Source: Phycisphaerae bacterium (GTDB lineage Bacteria > Planctomycetota > Phycisphaerae > Phycisphaerales > SM1A02). Taken from it: a stretch of 64,000 bases of DNA. The DNA lies in NCBI GenBank assembly GCA_016795035.1, contig JAEUIT010000072.1:1-64000 (forward strand). Reading direction: 5' to 3'. Positions 63,047 to 64,000 of the stretch are shown one piece after another. Below the pieces are notes generated by a model. The model was not told where the DNA came from and searched no databases. It saw only the letters and a list, made by a program, of their open reading frames with translations. Position numbers and translations under genes: made by a program. Position 1 is the stretch's first letter, and every line of letters begins with the position of its first letter.

Positions 63047-64000
63047 ATGTCACACGCCTCCGCGCCCGCCGCTCCGTCCGCAACGAAGTCACCGTTGGCT
63101 CTCGCGGCCGCCACGCTCGCGACGCAGATCGCGAAGATCGAGGAAGGCGGCGGCGCCGGCGGCGTTGAGCGGCAGCACCGGCTGGGCCGGCTCACGGCGC
63201 GCGAGCGCATCGCGCGGCTCATCGATCCCGGCTCGACGACGTTCGAAGTCGGCCAGTTCGCCGCGTGGAACATGTACCGCGAGTACGGCGGCGCGGTGTC
63301 CGCGGGCGTCGTGACCTCGATCGGCGAAGTCGACGGACGGCTCGCGATGATCGTCGCGAACGACGCGACGGTGAAGGCCGGCGCCTTCTTCCCGATGACG
63401 TGCAAGAAGATCATCCGTGCACAGGCGATCGCCGAGCGCGCCCGCATGCCGCTCATCTATCTCGTCGACTCGGCGGGCGTCTTCTTACCGTTGCAGGAGG
63501 ACGTCTTCCCCGACACCGACGACTTCGGCCGCATCTTCCGCAACAACGCGGTGATCTCGGCGCAGGGCATTCCGCAGATCGCCGCGATCATGGGCAACTG
63601 CGTCGCGGGCGGCGGCTACCTGCCTGTCCTCTGCGACACGCTCCTCATGACCGAAGGCAGCGGCCTCTATCTCGCAGGCCCCGCGCTCGTGAAGGCCGCG
63701 ATCGGCCAGGAGGTCGAAAGTGAGGAGTTAGGCGGCGCGAAGATGCACGCCGAGATCTCCGGCACGATCGACTTCCGCGAGAAGGACGATCCCGCCTGCC
63801 TCACGCGGCTGCGCTCGATCTTCAGCGCGAACCGCGCGACGAAGCCGGCGCCGCGTCCGCCGTTCGACGCGAAGGCGCCGAAGCGCTCCGCCGACGACAT
63901 CTTCACCGTCTTCCGCAGCGAGCCGGGACAGCAGTACGACGTCGAGGATCTCCTCGAGTGCCTCGTCGACGAAGGCACGTTCGACGAGTACCGCGCCGAG
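63047..64000 (+). CDS. Acyl-CoA carboxylase carboxyltransferase subunit, methylcrotonyl-CoA carboxylase beta-like (partial)
   Basis: 318 codons are open to the window edge, so the 3' part is missing. The protein transfers CO2 from carboxybiotin to an acyl-CoA. LGRLTARERIARLIDPGSTT is the family N-terminus. LPLQEDVFPDTDDFGRIFRN, GNCVAGGGYLPVLCD and GPALVKAAIGQEVESEELGG are the acyl-CoA and biotin-site loops. The DVFPD-x2-DFGRIF block is closer to methylcrotonyl-CoA carboxylase (leucine breakdown) than to propionyl- or acetyl-CoA carboxylase. The biotin-carrying alpha subunit would be expected beyond the edge. The start is supported by the TATCTT box 9 nt upstream. Confidence 0.88.
   Translation, partial: MSHASAPAAPSATKSPLALAAATLATQIAKIEEGGGAGGVERQHRLGRLTARERIARLIDPGSTTFEVGQFAAWNMYREYGGAVSAGVVTSIGEVDGRLAMIVANDATVKAGAFFPMTCKKIIRAQAIAERARMPLIYLVDSAGVFLPLQEDVFPDTDDFGRIFRNNAVISAQGIPQIAAIMGNCVAGGGYLPVLCDTLLMTEGSGLYLAGPALVKAAIGQEVESEELGGAKMHAEISGTIDFREKDDPACLTRLRSIFSANRATKPAPRPPFDAKAPKRSADDIFTVFRSEPGQQYDVEDLLECLVDEGTFDEYRAE

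Overview
This 64 kb chromosomal window is roughly two-thirds GC and comes from a bacterium that looks like a planctomycete, most likely of the Phycisphaerae type. The main signs are three secreted proteins ending in paired dockerin-like repeats (D-x-N/D-G-D-G-x-V-D-G-x-D-L-x-x-L-L-x-x-W-G), a Ser/Thr kinase gene convergent with an ECF sigma gene, an extremely acidic low-complexity protein, and many weak or absent Shine-Dalgarno sites. I see no rRNA, tRNA, prophage, insertion sequence or CRISPR array. The taxonomic call is inference.

Layout. 1-17.6 kb: a LamG/dockerin protein gene set between two oppositely oriented tandem-repeat arrays, then panB, an HtrA protease, an oligopeptide-type ABC ATPase, thyX, an EEP-family membrane protein, a large dockerin-bearing secreted protein, a kinase/ECF sigma pair, a phosphoglucosamine/phosphomannomutase, a PTPS/QueD-family protein and polyphosphate kinase. 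17.6-23.6 kb, minus strand: a type IV pilus-like cluster (pilT, pilC and three pilin-like genes). 23.7-30.8 kb: two lipoprotein genes, a very large PQQ-propeller protein and the poly-acidic protein. 30.9-47.1 kb, minus strand: a long type II secretion operon in the order E-F-G-H-I-J-K-L-M, two GspC/PilP-like paralogues, then the secretin GspD. It is preceded by a coiled-coil periplasmic protein and followed by a lipoprotein. 47.7-51.2 kb: an orphan CoA-transferase A subunit, a principal-type sigma factor, a 1 kb gene-free stretch and ndk. 51.5-54.7 kb: both subunits of DNA topoisomerase VI, an enzyme that is rare in bacteria. 54.7-64 kb: a secreted protein, a histidine kinase, a cold-shock protein, pnp, rpsO, a multi-hairpin repeat array, another dockerin protein, a 2-hydroxyacid dehydrogenase and a carboxyltransferase gene cut by the window edge.

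How it fits together. The dockerin-type proteins, propeller protein and lipoproteins are exported, and the type II system is a plausible route for some of them (inference). PanB, ThyX and the PTPS-like protein all touch folate chemistry. The PTPS-like protein carries the E-x2-HGH motif of the class that bypasses FolB.

The strongest unexplained signals are: (i) the word CGTTGCAG[G/C]C, present at 24 sites by hand count inside and between unrelated genes on both strands; (ii) TAnnnT boxes 6-10 nt before the start codon of about nine genes, implying leaderless mRNAs; (iii) the inverted repeat arrays around the first gene; (iv) the topoisomerase VI operon; and (v) duplicated modules within the secretion operon.
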